A stretch of DNA of 64,000 bases from Edaphobacter sp. 4G125 (GCF_014274685.1 NZ_CP060393.1:620001-684000); one strand, 5' to 3'. Counted from the first letter of the stretch, positions 33,881 through 43,552 are shown. The notes: a model not told the origin generated them from the sequence alone. Translations and numbers: made by a program.

Positions 33881-35680
33881 ATGCTGGTCACCAGCATCCT
33901 TGCTCAGCCCAGCCACTGGAGATCGCCTTTGCGTCAAGTCGTCAACCGTGCCTCTGCACTCCTTGCCTCCTTCTCTTTGGTCGTCGCATCGGGCCTTGCC
34001 CAGCAGCCCGGCCTCGAGCCGACTCGCGCGCAACACGCCATGGTGGTCACCATCCACCACGACGCCTCCGATGCCGGGGTAGAGATCCTCAAGCAGGGCG
34101 GCAATGCAGTGGATGCAGCCGTTGCCGTCGGCTTCGCGCTCGCTGTTGTCTATCCGGCGGCAGGAAATATCGGCGGTGGCGGATTCATGCTGATCCGCGA
34201 CAAGCACGGCAAAACGCATTTTCTCGACTACCGCGAGATGGCTCCCGCTGCGGCGTCGCGTGACATGTATCTCGATGAGCATGGCAACGTCATTCCCGGC
34301 ATGTCGCTGGTTGGATACAAAGCCTCGGGAGTCCCGGGAACCGTCGCCGGACTTGCCTATGCCCAGAAACACTATGGCAAGCTGACGCTAGCCCAGGACA
34401 TGGCCCCTGCAATTCGCCTGGCAAGCGAAGGATTTGTCCTGACCCCGGAAGAGGCTCGTAATCTTCATAGCAAGAACCTCTCCCGCTTCTCTGCTTCGGC
34501 GCGGATCTTCCAGCGCAACGGCGACTTCTATAAAGAAGGCGAGACCCTCAAGCAGCCTGAGCTGGCTGAGACGCTGCGCCGCATCGCGAAAGATCCTAGC
34601 GATTTCTACAAGGGTGCGATGGCGCGCCAGATCGCAGATTTCGAGAAGGCAGGCGGCGGACTGATCACCGCCGAAGACCTCGCCAACTATCAGGTGAAGG
34701 AGCGCAAGCCGATTAAAGGGAAGTATCGCGGCTACGATATCGTCACCGCGCCGCCCCCGTCCTCTGGCGGAATCGTGCTGGTTGAGATCCTGAACATCCT
34801 CTCAGGGTTCGATCTCCCCAAACTTGGAGCCGATCGCAGCGCAGCCCAGGTTCACATCATCACCGAGGCATTTCGTCGCGCCTATATGGATCGCGGCGAT
34901 TACCTTGGCGATCCGGACTTCAACCAGCTTCCGCTGAAGCAGATGGCGAATCTGAAGTACGCGAAGGCGTGGCGCAGCTCCATCGATCCGGCGAAGCCGA
35001 CTCCTTCGGCCTCGTTAGTACGCCCGGCAGGATTTATGCCGCCTCCACCGCAGGCCGCGCCAGTCAAGGAATCGACGCAAACGACACACTTTTCCATCGT
35101 GGATTCTGATGGAAACGCAGTAGCGAGCACCTACACACTCAACGGGGGCTTTGGTTCAGGAGTTACGGTCGAAGGGCTCGGCTTCCTGCTGAACAACGAG
35201 ATGGACGACTTCACCTCGAAGGTCGGCGTTCCTAACGTCTATGGATTGATCCAGAGCTCGGCAAACTCCATCGCTCCCCACAAGCGTCCGCTGTCGGCGA
35301 TGACCCCGACGATCATCACGCGCAAGGGCAAGCTGGCTTACGTGATGGGAACTCCGGGCGGCTCGACGATCATCACTACCGTCGCCAACGACATCATCAG
35401 CTCGATCGACAACGGATTGAATATTCAACAGGTGGCGGACGCTCCACGCTTCCACCACCAGTACCTTCCCGACCGGCTGGATCTGGAGAAGAAGTTTCCT
35501 GTGCCCGCAGCGGAAGAGCTCAAAGCGATGGGATACACGATCAACCGGCTTGCCGTGGCGGACGAGAAAAACCCCGGTGTCTGGGGCGACAGTGAGCTGA
35601 TCGCGGTCGATCCGAAGACCGGCGAGCTATTGGGCGGCCACGACTCGCGGAGGAACTACGGCAAGGCAGCAGGGTATTAA
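33881..35680 (+). CDS. ggt: Gamma-glutamyltransferase
   Basis: A 599-residue periplasmic N-terminal-nucleophile hydrolase that cleaves and transfers the gamma-glutamyl group of glutathione and related compounds. A signal-like hydrophobic stretch (SALLASFSLVVASGLAQ) precedes the large subunit (VVTIHHDASDAGVEILKQGGNAVDAAVAVGFAL; NIGGGGFMLIRD). The self-processing site is at Thr401 (TTHFSIVDSDGNAVAST), followed by the small subunit with GSGVTVEGLGFLLNNEMDDF and TPGGSTIITTV. The ATG at 33881 is preferred to the upstream TTG because a GGAGGGGG tract lies upstream and the signal peptide follows. Its N-terminus is longer than usual before the hydrophobic core. Confidence 0.95.
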   Translation: MLVTSILAQPSHWRSPLRQVVNRASALLASFSLVVASGLAQQPGLEPTRAQHAMVVTIHHDASDAGVEILKQGGNAVDAAVAVGFALAVVYPAAGNIGGGGFMLIRDKHGKTHFLDYREMAPAAASRDMYLDEHGNVIPGMSLVGYKASGVPGTVAGLAYAQKHYGKLTLAQDMAPAIRLASEGFVLTPEEARNLHSKNLSRFSASARIFQRNGDFYKEGETLKQPELAETLRRIAKDPSDFYKGAMARQIADFEKAGGGLITAEDLANYQVKERKPIKGKYRGYDIVTAPPPSSGGIVLVEILNILSGFDLPKLGADRSAAQVHIITEAFRRAYMDRGDYLGDPDFNQLPLKQMANLKYAKAWRSSIDPAKPTPSASLVRPAGFMPPPPQAAPVKESTQTTHFSIVDSDGNAVASTYTLNGGFGSGVTVEGLGFLLNNEMDDFTSKVGVPNVYGLIQSSANSIAPHKRPLSAMTPTIITRKGKLAYVMGTPGGSTIITTVANDIISSIDNGLNIQQVADAPRFHHQYLPDRLDLEKKFPVPAAEELKAMGYTINRLAVADEKNPGVWGDSELIAVDPKTGELLGGHDSRRNYGKAAGY

Positions 35681-35748
35681 CTTGTGTTTTGGCAGGACGG
35701 GAGCATACTGACTGCACGGCAACCGAACTAATTGCACAGGGAGATGCG

Positions 35749-36450
35749 ATGCAGAACAATGATTCTCGCCGTCAGTTTCTTCGCAATAGCGGTGTTGTTA
35801 TGGTTGCGGCAACCGTGAGCCACGATCACCGGATTCTTGCCGCTCCTGCGGACCGGCCTTCACCCGACCACGTCCTCAAGTTCATGCTTGAGGGGAACCA
35901 GCGCTTCGCCACAGGTAAATCGACTCATCCGCGCCGCACACCGTCCGACTTCAAACCGCTGGCCTCGGGACAAAGTCCGCTCGCTTGCGTCATTGCCTGT
36001 GCCGATTCGCGCGTTACGCCGGAGATCTTCTTCGATCTTGGTATCGGAGAGCTCTTCGTAGTGCGTGTCGCAGGCAACTATGTCGACGGAGCAGGAGCCG
36101 CTGTCAAAGGCTCCGTCGAGTACGCCGTCGCCGAGTTGGGAGTCTCGCTCGTCATGATCCTCGGTCACACCGAGTGCGGCGCTGTGAAGGCAGCTATTCA
36201 GCACATTCGCGACAATGATGTTTTGCCCGGAGCCATCAACGATCTGGTTAGCACCATCAGGCCTGCCGTGCTAGCCTCCGAGCATCAACCAGGCAACAAG
36301 CTCGAAAACGCCATTATCGCCAATGTCAAGCGCGGCGTTGATCGTCTCAATGATCTTCAGCCGATCATTCGGCCGGCGATACAGTCAGGAAAGATTAAGA
36401 TCGTCGGCGGAGTCTACGAACTCGCTACTGGTAAGGTACAGATGCTGTAG
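35749..36450 (+). CDS. Beta-class carbonic anhydrase, exported
   Basis: A 233-residue zinc enzyme that interconverts carbon dioxide and bicarbonate. Zinc ligands and the Asp-Arg dyad are visible: CADSR (Cys84, Asp86, Arg88) and GHTECG (His140, Cys143). The N-terminus has a Tat-like signal (SRRQFLRNSGVVMVAATVS), so the protein is probably periplasmic, which is uncommon for beta-class enzymes. The ATG at 35749 has GGGAGATGCG directly upstream; the longer frame starts before any ribosome site. It follows ggt by 68 bases and converges on the efflux pump gene. Confidence 0.93.
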   Translation: MQNNDSRRQFLRNSGVVMVAATVSHDHRILAAPADRPSPDHVLKFMLEGNQRFATGKSTHPRRTPSDFKPLASGQSPLACVIACADSRVTPEIFFDLGIGELFVVRVAGNYVDGAGAAVKGSVEYAVAELGVSLVMILGHTECGAVKAAIQHIRDNDVLPGAINDLVSTIRPAVLASEHQPGNKLENAIIANVKRGVDRLNDLQPIIRPAIQSGKIKIVGGVYELATGKVQML

Positions 36451-36457
36451 CCAGCCC

Positions 36458-38101
36458 CTAGTGTGCATCCAGCTCGATGTGTTTCTGCGCGGGTGGCCGT
36501 TTGAGGAAGAAAACCAACGGCAGCATGCAGAGCATGATGATGCACAGCATCTTGAATTGGTCCATATAGGCCAGTAGCGATGCCTGTTGCTGCATCTTCT
36601 GGTAAAGCTCTGCTAACGCCCTGTAGTGAACGTCAGCATGATTGCCGGGAGTTGCGGACATCTGTGCCAGCGCCTGTTGCACCGCACCATCCGAAGCTCC
36701 AATATGCTGGCCAAGCACCGACTGGAAGACCTGTGAGCGGCGTTGCAACATAGTGCTGACCAGCGCGATTCCGATGCTGCCTCCCTCGTTTCTGACGAGT
36801 GCGTAGAGCCCTGCGCCTTGGGAGCTCTCCGTCTTCGGAATAAAGCGGAAGACGACGGTGCTGATGGGAACCGTGATCAGGCCGAGACCAAGCACCTGAA
36901 CGATGCGCGGAAGGATTAGGTCGCGTTCGGCGATATCCAGGTTCAACGAGCCCATCCACCAGCAGGACGAGGCGATAATCAGCATTCCGCAGAAGACCAT
37001 CTTGCGCGGATCGTAGCCCCTTGTCAGTACATAGCCGACAAACGGTACCTCGATCATGGTGAAGATACCGGCTGGTGAAAGTGCGAGGCCGGCGGTCGTG
37101 GCATCGTATCCCATCATCTGCTGCATAAAGGTGGGCAGCAGATATGTCGTGGCATACAAGACGGCATACAGTCCCAGGATGACCAGGCAGCAGACGGCGA
37201 AGTTTCGTTCCTTCAACAAGCGAAGATTTACGACAGGATTCTTCGTATGCAGTTCCCAGAAGACGGCGGCTGTCAGCGCAACCACCGAGATCGTAGCAAA
37301 GAGGACGATGAAGGGAGAGCCAAACCAGTCCAACTCCTGCCCTTTATCCAGTACGATCTCGAGCGTAGCCAACCCGATGGAGATAAAGCCGAGGCCACCC
37401 CAGTCGACCGCCACCTTACGGGCCTTCGCTTTGGCTTCCTTCATGTAGGGAGGATCTTCGAGCACGATGCGCGTCAGGATTACGCACAGGATTCCGACGG
37501 GAATATTGATGTAGAAGATCCAGCGCCAGGAGTAGTTATCCGTGATCCACCCGCCGAGTGTTGGTCCGAGTACGGGAGCTACGAGAATCGCCACAGTATA
37601 GAGGGCCATCGCCATACCGCGCTTTTGTGGAGAGAAGGTATCGGCAAGGATGGCCTGCACCGAGGGCTGAAGGCCTCCCCCTGCAAGACCCTGTGCAACC
37701 CGAAACAGGATCAGGATGGCCAGGCTGGGGGCCAGCCCGCAGGCGGCAGAGAAGACGGTGAAGAAGAAGACAGAGGTGAGGTAGAAGTTTTTGCGCCCCA
37801 TCAACGAGGACAACCAGCCGCTGATAGGAAGAACGATCGCATTCGCTACCAGATAGCTGGTTAAGACCCAGGCGCCTTCATCCTGCGAGGCCGACAGGCT
37901 GCCGGAGATATGAGGAAGCGCGACATTCGCGATGGAGGTGTCCAGTACCTCCATAAAGGTCCCGATCGTGACGACAAGCGCCACGAGCCACGGATTGAAG
38001 GATTTTGCTTCGGGCAGACGTTCGTTATCAAACTGCGGAACGCTTTCTGCGAGGGCCGCTTCCGCCTGGGACAATTCGGGTTCTTCAAGAAGAGCGGACA
38101 T
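36458..38101 (-). CDS. DHA2-family multidrug MFS transporter (EmrB/QacA type)
   Basis: A 547-residue inner-membrane permease with about 14 hydrophobic helices. DHA2 signatures include TFMEVLDTSIANVALPHISG in helix 1, the GRK loop (SSLMGRKNFYLTS), RVAQGLAGGGLQPSVQAIL in helix 4 and the motif C segment ILVAPVLGPTLGGWITDNYSWRWIFYINIP. It should export drugs by proton antiport. No membrane-fusion partner is present in the window. The gene is divergent from a TetR regulator, with a palindromic site between, so TetR repression is likely. Confidence 0.95.
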   Translation of the reverse strand: MSALLEEPELSQAEAALAESVPQFDNERLPEAKSFNPWLVALVVTIGTFMEVLDTSIANVALPHISGSLSASQDEGAWVLTSYLVANAIVLPISGWLSSLMGRKNFYLTSVFFFTVFSAACGLAPSLAILILFRVAQGLAGGGLQPSVQAILADTFSPQKRGMAMALYTVAILVAPVLGPTLGGWITDNYSWRWIFYINIPVGILCVILTRIVLEDPPYMKEAKAKARKVAVDWGGLGFISIGLATLEIVLDKGQELDWFGSPFIVLFATISVVALTAAVFWELHTKNPVVNLRLLKERNFAVCCLVILGLYAVLYATTYLLPTFMQQMMGYDATTAGLALSPAGIFTMIEVPFVGYVLTRGYDPRKMVFCGMLIIASSCWWMGSLNLDIAERDLILPRIVQVLGLGLITVPISTVVFRFIPKTESSQGAGLYALVRNEGGSIGIALVSTMLQRRSQVFQSVLGQHIGASDGAVQQALAQMSATPGNHADVHYRALAELYQKMQQQASLLAYMDQFKMLCIIMLCMLPLVFFLKRPPAQKHIELDAH

Positions 38102-38123
38102 AATGACCGGACAGTACTATAAG

Positions 38124-38139
38124 ATGACTCATTGGTCAT
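38124..38139. promoter_or_regulatory. Probable TetR operator
   Basis: Palindrome ATGAC-tcattg-GTCAT between the divergent MFS and TetR genes, 22 bases from the MFS start. A related half-site ATGACC lies at 38103-38108. Confidence 0.6.
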
Positions 38140-38167
38140 TTGGTCGCAAGTTTATGATCTCCTGAAG

Positions 38168-38773
38168 ATGCCACGCCCCGCTAGCAGTAGTAAGCAGAAG
38201 GTTGTCACCGAGCTTCGCCGCTCCGAGATTCTCGCTGCGGCCACAAAGGTCTTTGGAAACAAGGGTTTCGATGCCACGTTGATGGACGAGATTGCTCGCA
38301 CGGCCGGACTGGCCAAGGGAACGCTCTATCTCTACTTCAAATCAAAGGACGATATTTACCAGGCTGTCGTGCGCCAGGCTCTGGCCGAGTTGGATGAGCT
38401 GACCCGGCAGCATGTAAATGCAGTACCTGACTTCGCGGGTAAATATGCTGCCTTTATCCGTGTCCGAATCGCCTTCTGGCAGGAGCAGTATTCGCTCTAT
38501 CGCGTGATTCTGAGCATGAGCCGCGCTCCGCAATATCGCAAAAAGAGCATCGGCTGGCAGCGCGAAGCCGTCCTTTACCTGGCGGAGCTGTTGGAACAGG
38601 GTGCGGCTGCCGGCGAGGTTCCGCAGCAGGACTTTCTGGCTACTGCCTGGACCACAATGGATGCAATTCGCGGGGTCAATGAGCGCCGTGTCTTCTCTGA
38701 TTCGGCTACCCGGACCGTCGAAGAAGATACAGCCTTCCTGACCCGATTTCTGCTTACAGCGGCGGGCGCATAG
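38168..38773 (+). CDS. TetR/AcrR-family transcriptional repressor
   Basis: A 201-residue regulator. The N-terminal TetR helix-turn-helix is clear: ILAAATKVFGNKGFDATLMDEIARTAGLAKGTLYLYFKSKDDIYQAVV. The all-helical ligand domain follows. The ATG at 38168 (MPRPASSSKQ) has CTGAAG upstream and begins just before the HTH; the longer frame adds 12 residues across the operator. It most likely represses the divergent DHA2 pump and itself, and is released by a pump substrate. Confidence 0.93.
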   Translation: MPRPASSSKQKVVTELRRSEILAAATKVFGNKGFDATLMDEIARTAGLAKGTLYLYFKSKDDIYQAVVRQALAELDELTRQHVNAVPDFAGKYAAFIRVRIAFWQEQYSLYRVILSMSRAPQYRKKSIGWQREAVLYLAELLEQGAAAGEVPQQDFLATAWTTMDAIRGVNERRVFSDSATRTVEEDTAFLTRFLLTAAGA

Positions 38774-38873
38774 GCGGTTCCACTCGAAATTGCCAGGCTG
38801 TAAGGCTGGATTTAAACCTGTATAGTTCTCTAGGGTAATTTTCGTCGCTCGTTGAGCGAAGGAGATTTTTCGC

Positions 38874-38933
38874 ATGACCCCTACTAATGCCGATGCTTCC
38901 CTACATCCCTTTCCTGGAGTGACACTCCCTTGA
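38874..38933 (+). CDS. Short upstream ORF (19 residues) coupled to the GH20 gene
   Basis: ATG at 38874 preceded by AAGGAG (a good Shine-Dalgarno site), coding MTPTNADASLHPFPGVTLP. Its TGA stop overlaps the TTG start of the hexosaminidase gene (TTGA). The hexosaminidase itself has no good ribosome site, so this ORF may load ribosomes for it. Not a recognised peptide. Confidence 0.45.
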   Translation: MTPTNADASLHPFPGVTLP

Positions 38934-40951
38934 ATCGAGCAATCGTTCTCACATTCGCCCTTGCTATGTCTTCTCTGGCTCCTGCACAAACCTTCACGAA
39001 CACTCTCCTTCCTCAGCCGTCGCACTTGACGGCGGAAACAGGATCGCTCTCTTGGAACACTTCCATCACTGTGGGGGTAACGCATTTCCACGATCAGCGC
39101 CTTGATGACGCCATCACGCGTACGCTGGAGCGGATTGAGCATAAGACGGGTGTTCCTCGTCAGCGTGAGATTGGAAATAACAGTGGGGCGACCCTGGTGG
39201 TGGATGTCGATGGTGCAGGCGAGGCAATTCAGTCTCTCGATGAAGATGAGTCCTATACGCTGGCGTCGACACCCACCAGTGTAAAGATCCATGCCGCGAC
39301 CGTGGTGGGCGCGATGCGAGGACTTACGACATTGGAACAGCTGATCCAGACGGACGGGAAGGGCTTCTTTCTGCCTGCTGTACAGATCGACGATACACCT
39401 CGATTCCGCTGGCGCGGTCTGATGATCGACGTAGGCCGCCACTTTGAGCCGGTCGAGGTGATCAAGCGCAATCTGGATGCGATGGCAGAGGTCAAGCTGA
39501 ACGTCTTCCACTGGCACCTGACCGAAGACCAGGGCTTCCGCATCGAGAGCAAGCTCTATCCCAAATTGGCGGGATCGGGATCCGATGGCCTTTACTACAC
39601 ACAGGAACAGGCGAAAGAAATTGTTGCTTATGCGCGAGCACGAGGCATTCGTGTGGTGCCTGAGTTCGATATGCCAGGCCACACACGTTCATGGCTCGTC
39701 GGCTATCCAGAGCTTTCGAGCGACCCTGGTCCTTACACTCTTCGCCGCGAGTTCGGTGTCGAAGATGTTGCGCTGGATCCTACAAAGGAGAGCACATACC
39801 AATTTATCGATGCCTTCCTCGGTGAGATGGCCACGATCTTTCCTGATCCTTATCTTCATCTGGGTGGTGACGAGACACCTGGAACGCAATGGAAGAACAA
39901 TCCCCGCGTCGTCGCTTTTATGAAGGAGCACAACTTCAAGGACACTGAAGAATTGCAGACCTACTTCTCGCAGCGCGTGTTGGAGATTGCGAAGAAGCAC
40001 GGAAAACATATGGTGGGTTGGGACGAGATCCTCAATCCTGCGTTGCCGACCGATGCCGTTATCCATTCCTGGCGAGGAGCCAAGTCGCTCTATGATGCGG
40101 CGCAGCGTGGCTACCAGGGCATCCTTTCACAGCCTTACTACCTCGATCATATGAAGACGGCTGAAGAGTATTACCTGGCTGATCCGTTGCCTGCGAACAA
40201 CGGGCTTACGTCAGAGCAGAGCCAGCGGGTGCTTGGAGGCGAGGTGTGCATGTGGGGCGAGCACGTGAATGAACTTTCGATCGATTCGCGCATCTGGCCA
40301 CGTACAGCAGCGGTTGCCGAGCGGCTATGGTCGTCAGCCAATACTCGAGATGTGGATGATATGTACCGGCGTCTTGGGGTCGAGTCGCTCCGGATCGAAG
40401 CGGTAGCGGGAACGGCCCATCTCAGCCGCGAAGGAGCTGGACTGCGTGAGTTGGCAGGAACGGAGGATATCGCCGCTCTCCGGACGTTCGCCTCTGCGAT
40501 TCAGCCGGTTACTTTTGGTGACCGATATAAGGAGCAGCACACCTCATACCTTACGCCGCTCGATCAGCTGGTCGATGCGGTACGGCCTGATCCACCTTCA
40601 CGCCACCAGATCAACGTTCTGGTTCGCGAACTGCTTAAGCAACCTCGAGCAAACAGTGAAGCCCGTACGCAGCTCAACAACATTTTCCAGAGTTGGACCA
40701 ACGCGGTACCCGTCGTTGAGGCTCAGATGAACCGTTCACCATTGCTTGCATTGGCTCGTCCACGTGCAGAACAACTGGCAAAGCTGGCTCAGGCTGGACA
40801 GCAGACGTTGGGATATCTCAGCGGCAAGAAGGCTCCGGCGGGGTGGAAACAGTCTACTCTTGCAGAGATTGAAGCAGCGCGTAAGCCGCAGGAGTTGGTG
40901 CGTTTCGTCTTTCTCGATTCCCTTGAGGAGATGGTGAAAGCTGTGCAGTAA
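38930..40951 (+). CDS. Beta-N-acetylhexosaminidase, GH20
   Basis: A 673-residue exported enzyme that removes terminal beta-linked GlcNAc or GalNAc from glycans or chitin fragments. The start is TTG, chosen because it begins a signal peptide (MNRAIVLTFALAMSSLAPAQ). A GH20b domain follows (about 28-135). The catalytic TIM barrel starts at PRFRWRGLMIDVGRHFEPV, contains NVFHWHLTEDQGFRIESK, and has the catalytic pair Asp314-Glu315 in HLGGDETPG. Substrate-assisted catalysis is expected. A C-terminal helical region of about 180 residues follows. It is preceded by a stop-start coupled small ORF. Confidence 0.94.
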   Translation: MNRAIVLTFALAMSSLAPAQTFTNTLLPQPSHLTAETGSLSWNTSITVGVTHFHDQRLDDAITRTLERIEHKTGVPRQREIGNNSGATLVVDVDGAGEAIQSLDEDESYTLASTPTSVKIHAATVVGAMRGLTTLEQLIQTDGKGFFLPAVQIDDTPRFRWRGLMIDVGRHFEPVEVIKRNLDAMAEVKLNVFHWHLTEDQGFRIESKLYPKLAGSGSDGLYYTQEQAKEIVAYARARGIRVVPEFDMPGHTRSWLVGYPELSSDPGPYTLRREFGVEDVALDPTKESTYQFIDAFLGEMATIFPDPYLHLGGDETPGTQWKNNPRVVAFMKEHNFKDTEELQTYFSQRVLEIAKKHGKHMVGWDEILNPALPTDAVIHSWRGAKSLYDAAQRGYQGILSQPYYLDHMKTAEEYYLADPLPANNGLTSEQSQRVLGGEVCMWGEHVNELSIDSRIWPRTAAVAERLWSSANTRDVDDMYRRLGVESLRIEAVAGTAHLSREGAGLRELAGTEDIAALRTFASAIQPVTFGDRYKEQHTSYLTPLDQLVDAVRPDPPSRHQINVLVRELLKQPRANSEARTQLNNIFQSWTNAVPVVEAQMNRSPLLALARPRAEQLAKLAQAGQQTLGYLSGKKAPAGWKQSTLAEIEAARKPQELVRFVFLDSLEEMVKAVQ

Positions 40952-40952
40952 A

Positions 40953-41369
40953 TTATGGTGGTGGCAAGATACCGAGCTGATGCATCATTCCGAGATTGTC
41001 CATTAGGATGCGGCTGTCGGTCATCTTGCCATCGACAACACGGTCAATCACGACGCCTTTTACACTGACGGGCCTGTCTGTGGCCGGAATGCCGAGGAAT
41101 GTTCCCTTGTGCGTTCCGGTCCATGTAAATCGGCTTACGACCTTCTCGCCCTCTTCCACTACTTCTTCGATTACCCAATGAATGTCGGGGAATGCCGAGC
41201 GGATCATCCCGATGACTTCCTTCAAACCATTTCGACCTTGCTGTTGGCTAGGCAAAGGGTCTAGTTCGACAAAGTCCAGAGCGACAATCTCATCCGCAAC
41301 CTCAAGCCGTCCCTGGTTGATCACTTCTTCGACAAATCGTTTCACGACGACGCTATTTGTAAACATCAA
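40953..41369 (-). CDS. SnoaL-like ester cyclase / polyketide-cyclase-family protein
   Basis: A 138-residue NTF2-like fold protein, annotated by wording such as VKRFVEEVINQGRLEVADEIVALDFVELDP, GLKEVIGMIRSAFPDIHWVIEEVVEEGEKVVSRFTWTGTHKGTF and GVVIDRVVDGKMTDSRILMDNLGMMHQLG. This is the classic SnoaL-like 'ester cyclase' family, most members of which have no known substrate. It lies 30 bases after an alpha/beta hydrolase on the same strand and probably shares its transcript. Confidence 0.87.
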   Translation of the reverse strand: MMFTNSVVVKRFVEEVINQGRLEVADEIVALDFVELDPLPSQQQGRNGLKEVIGMIRSAFPDIHWVIEEVVEEGEKVVSRFTWTGTHKGTFLGIPATDRPVSVKGVVIDRVVDGKMTDSRILMDNLGMMHQLGILPPP

Positions 41370-41399
41370 TCCCTCAAAGTGTTGGCATTCCTGCGACCA

Positions 41400-42227
41400 T
41401 TACCTAAGAAAATCCACGAGCAGCGGATTTACTTTGTCAGCATGGGTTGTGATCAAGCCATGCGGAGCATCTTCGATCACGGCCAATCTGCTTCCGCGGA
41501 TTGCGCGTTGAAGCAGGCGTGAGCTTCCTTCCATCGGTACAATCCGGTCTGCGCTGCCATGGATGATGAGAGATGGGACATCAATTCTGGCAACACAGCC
41601 GCGGAAGTCGGTCCACCATGTTCCAACGGACTTTAAAGTTGCATAGGGCGAGGCCATGGAGGCGATGTTCCAGCTGTAACGAAGCTCTTCTTCGGTAAGA
41701 CGTGAGCCCAGCAAGACATCGGCGTTGTACATGTTTTCAAAAAAGCTAGTGAGAAAACCTAGTCGGTCCTGTTTGATTGCAGTTTCGATCTGGGTGCGCA
41801 CCGTTGTATCTACGCCGGAGGGATTTTCTTCTGATTTCAAAATATAAGGTGGCAAACCCGCAATAAAAACAGCCCGATCGATATGGGTGGAGCCATATCG
41901 TGAGATGTACCGGGCCACTTCTCCGGTACCCATCGAGAACCCCACCAGCGAAGGGTACTTGAGGTCGAGATGCTTGATGAGCTTGCGCAGATCTTCTGCG
42001 AAGGTGTCGAAGTCGTATCCCGCAATGGTCTGGGAGGAGCGCCCGAATCCTCGCCGATCATAGATGATGACGCGGTGACCGCTTTCGACCAGGGACGTGA
42101 CTTGTTTTTCCCAAAACCTTCCGCTTAGCGGAAAGCCGTGGATCAGGATTATAGGGTTGCCGACACCGTGATCTTCAAAGTAAATGTCGATGTTGCCTGC
42201 GTCTCTTCCGACCGTAAGGTATGGCAT
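41400..42227 (-). CDS. Alpha/beta hydrolase, cofactor-free haloperoxidase-like
   Basis: A 275-residue hydrolase. The oxyanion segment ILIHGFPLSGRFWEKQ is followed by YDRRGFGRSS, the nucleophile elbow GFSMGTGE (Ser), the acid in HGSADRIVP (Asp) and the catalytic His in EDAPHGL. The wording is that of non-heme chloroperoxidase/esterase enzymes (perhydrolase-like), although S-M-G-T-G fits best with esterase activity in vivo. No signal peptide. It shares a direction with the SnoaL-like gene downstream. Confidence 0.9.
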   Translation of the reverse strand: MPYLTVGRDAGNIDIYFEDHGVGNPIILIHGFPLSGRFWEKQVTSLVESGHRVIIYDRRGFGRSSQTIAGYDFDTFAEDLRKLIKHLDLKYPSLVGFSMGTGEVARYISRYGSTHIDRAVFIAGLPPYILKSEENPSGVDTTVRTQIETAIKQDRLGFLTSFFENMYNADVLLGSRLTEEELRYSWNIASMASPYATLKSVGTWWTDFRGCVARIDVPSLIIHGSADRIVPMEGSSRLLQRAIRGSRLAVIEDAPHGLITTHADKVNPLLVDFLR

Positions 42228-42311
42228 CCTGTGAGCTCCTTCTGCGAGTCGTTCACTTCCATGAGACCGGATACAGATTTCGAAGAAACACTACAGCAAA
42301 ATCTTCCGTTA

Positions 42312-42791
42312 CTAAAGTCCTAATTCGCTAAGGCCAGGATGATCATCTGGTCTGCGGCCGAGGGGCCAGTGGTAGAGCCGCTGAGATTCGGTGATGGGGA
42401 GGTCGTTGATGCTGGCGTGGCGCACCTTCATCAATCCGCCCTGGTCGAACTCCCAGTTCTCGTTGCCATAGCTGCGCCACCATCGTCCGGCGGTATCGTG
42501 GCACTCATAGGCAAACCGCACAGCGATCCGCGTTTCGTCGAAGGCCCAGAGCTCTTTAATCAGACGATATTCCAGCTCGCGCTCCCATTTGCGCGTAAGA
42601 AAAGCAACGATCTCTTCGCGGCCGTGAATGAATTCTGAACGGTTGCGCCACCGGCTATTGAGCGTGTACGCCAGGGAGACGCGCTGTGGGTCGCGAGTAT
42701 TCCATGCATCTTCAGCCGCTCGCACCTTTCGGATGGCAGTCTCGCGCGTGAAGGGCGGAACCAAAGGCTCCGATACGGGGGAACCTTCCAT
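42312..42791 (-). CDS. DUF1348 (NTF2-like) family protein
   Basis: A 159-residue protein with the strongly conserved DUF1348 wording: [84 protein letters not shown] and [13 protein letters not shown]. The fold is that of SnoaL/NTF2 proteins; no function is established. It lies between an alpha/beta hydrolase and a GDSL hydrolase on the same strand. Confidence 0.9.
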   Translation of the reverse strand: MEGSPVSEPLVPPFTRETAIRKVRAAEDAWNTRDPQRVSLAYTLNSRWRNRSEFIHGREEIVAFLTRKWERELEYRLIKELWAFDETRIAVRFAYECHDTAGRWWRSYGNENWEFDQGGLMKVRHASINDLPITESQRLYHWPLGRRPDDHPGLSELGL

Positions 42792-42802
42792 GGGCGACCT
42801 CC

Positions 42803-43552
42803 TTAGTGGGCCAGGGCTTCGGCAATCGCCTTTTCGGCCAGCGGAGACATGATCGCATATCCCTTGGCGGTGGGGTGAACTCCATCTTTAGCAAGCTCAG
42901 GATCGAGACCGCCGTTCGCGTTTGTCATCGCGCTGTAATAGTCGAGATAGACCAAGCCGTCCCGCTGGCAGAGGGCCTTGAGCCGCATATTCATCTGGCG
43001 GATCTGGTCGGCGGGCTGAACCCCGGGACGCCAGGCGTAATGATCTGCGGGAAGAATCGAGGAGATGATCATCTTGATATTGTTGGCCTTGGCAATCGCT
43101 ACCATGGAGGCGAAGTTGTCCTCGATCATGTCGGGAGTCGAAGGTCCGGTGTTGCCGGCGATATCGTTGGTTCCGGCAAGGATGACGACGACAGCGGGTT
43201 GCAGGTGAACGACGTCCTGCTGGAACCGCACTAGCATCTGCGGTGTTGTCTGTCCGCTGATGCCTCGGCCAATGTAGTGCTTGCCGGGGAAAAATTCGTC
43301 CGGATTCTTTGCCCAGGCATCGGTAATGGAATCACCATAAAAGACAACGCGCTTTTCTCCAGAAGCGACGGGAGGCAATGCAGCATTTGCATCGCGATAC
43401 CGGGCAAGTTGGGGCCAGTCATTCAGCTTCTGTTGCATGGTGGCGATCTGTTTGGCCGAATCGACAGGAGCCTGCGCAGGAGCAGGCGTTTGTCCAAGGG
43501 CGAAAGTCGGCAGAAACAATCCTGCAAACAAAGCAAGAGATCTGTGAATCAT
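42803..43552 (-). CDS. Exported SGNH/GDSL-family hydrolase
   Basis: A 249-residue exported esterase-like protein. A signal peptide ([20 protein letters not shown]) precedes a Gln/Ala-rich linker. The four SGNH blocks are present: [12 protein letters not shown] (catalytic Ser), [14 protein letters not shown] (Gly), [13 protein letters not shown] (Asn) and the C-terminal [10 protein letters not shown] (Asp, His). Related lysophospholipases and acetylhydrolases deacetylate carbohydrates or lipids; the substrate is unknown. It lies 11 bases upstream of the DUF1348 gene. Confidence 0.92.
   Translation of the reverse strand: MIHRSLALFAGLFLPTFALGQTPAPAQAPVDSAKQIATMQQKLNDWPQLARYRDANAALPPVASGEKRVVFYGDSITDAWAKNPDEFFPGKHYIGRGISGQTTPQMLVRFQQDVVHLQPAVVVILAGTNDIAGNTGPSTPDMIEDNFASMVAIAKANNIKMIISSILPADHYAWRPGVQPADQIRQMNMRLKALCQRDGLVYLDYYSAMTNANGGLDPELAKDGVHPTAKGYAIMSPLAEKAIAEALAH

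Noticed and set aside
38342-39682. 446-codon minus-strand frame opposite TetR and GH20
   Set aside because: It spans two well-supported genes and the gap between them and has no family motif; it is a shadow of GC-rich codon use.
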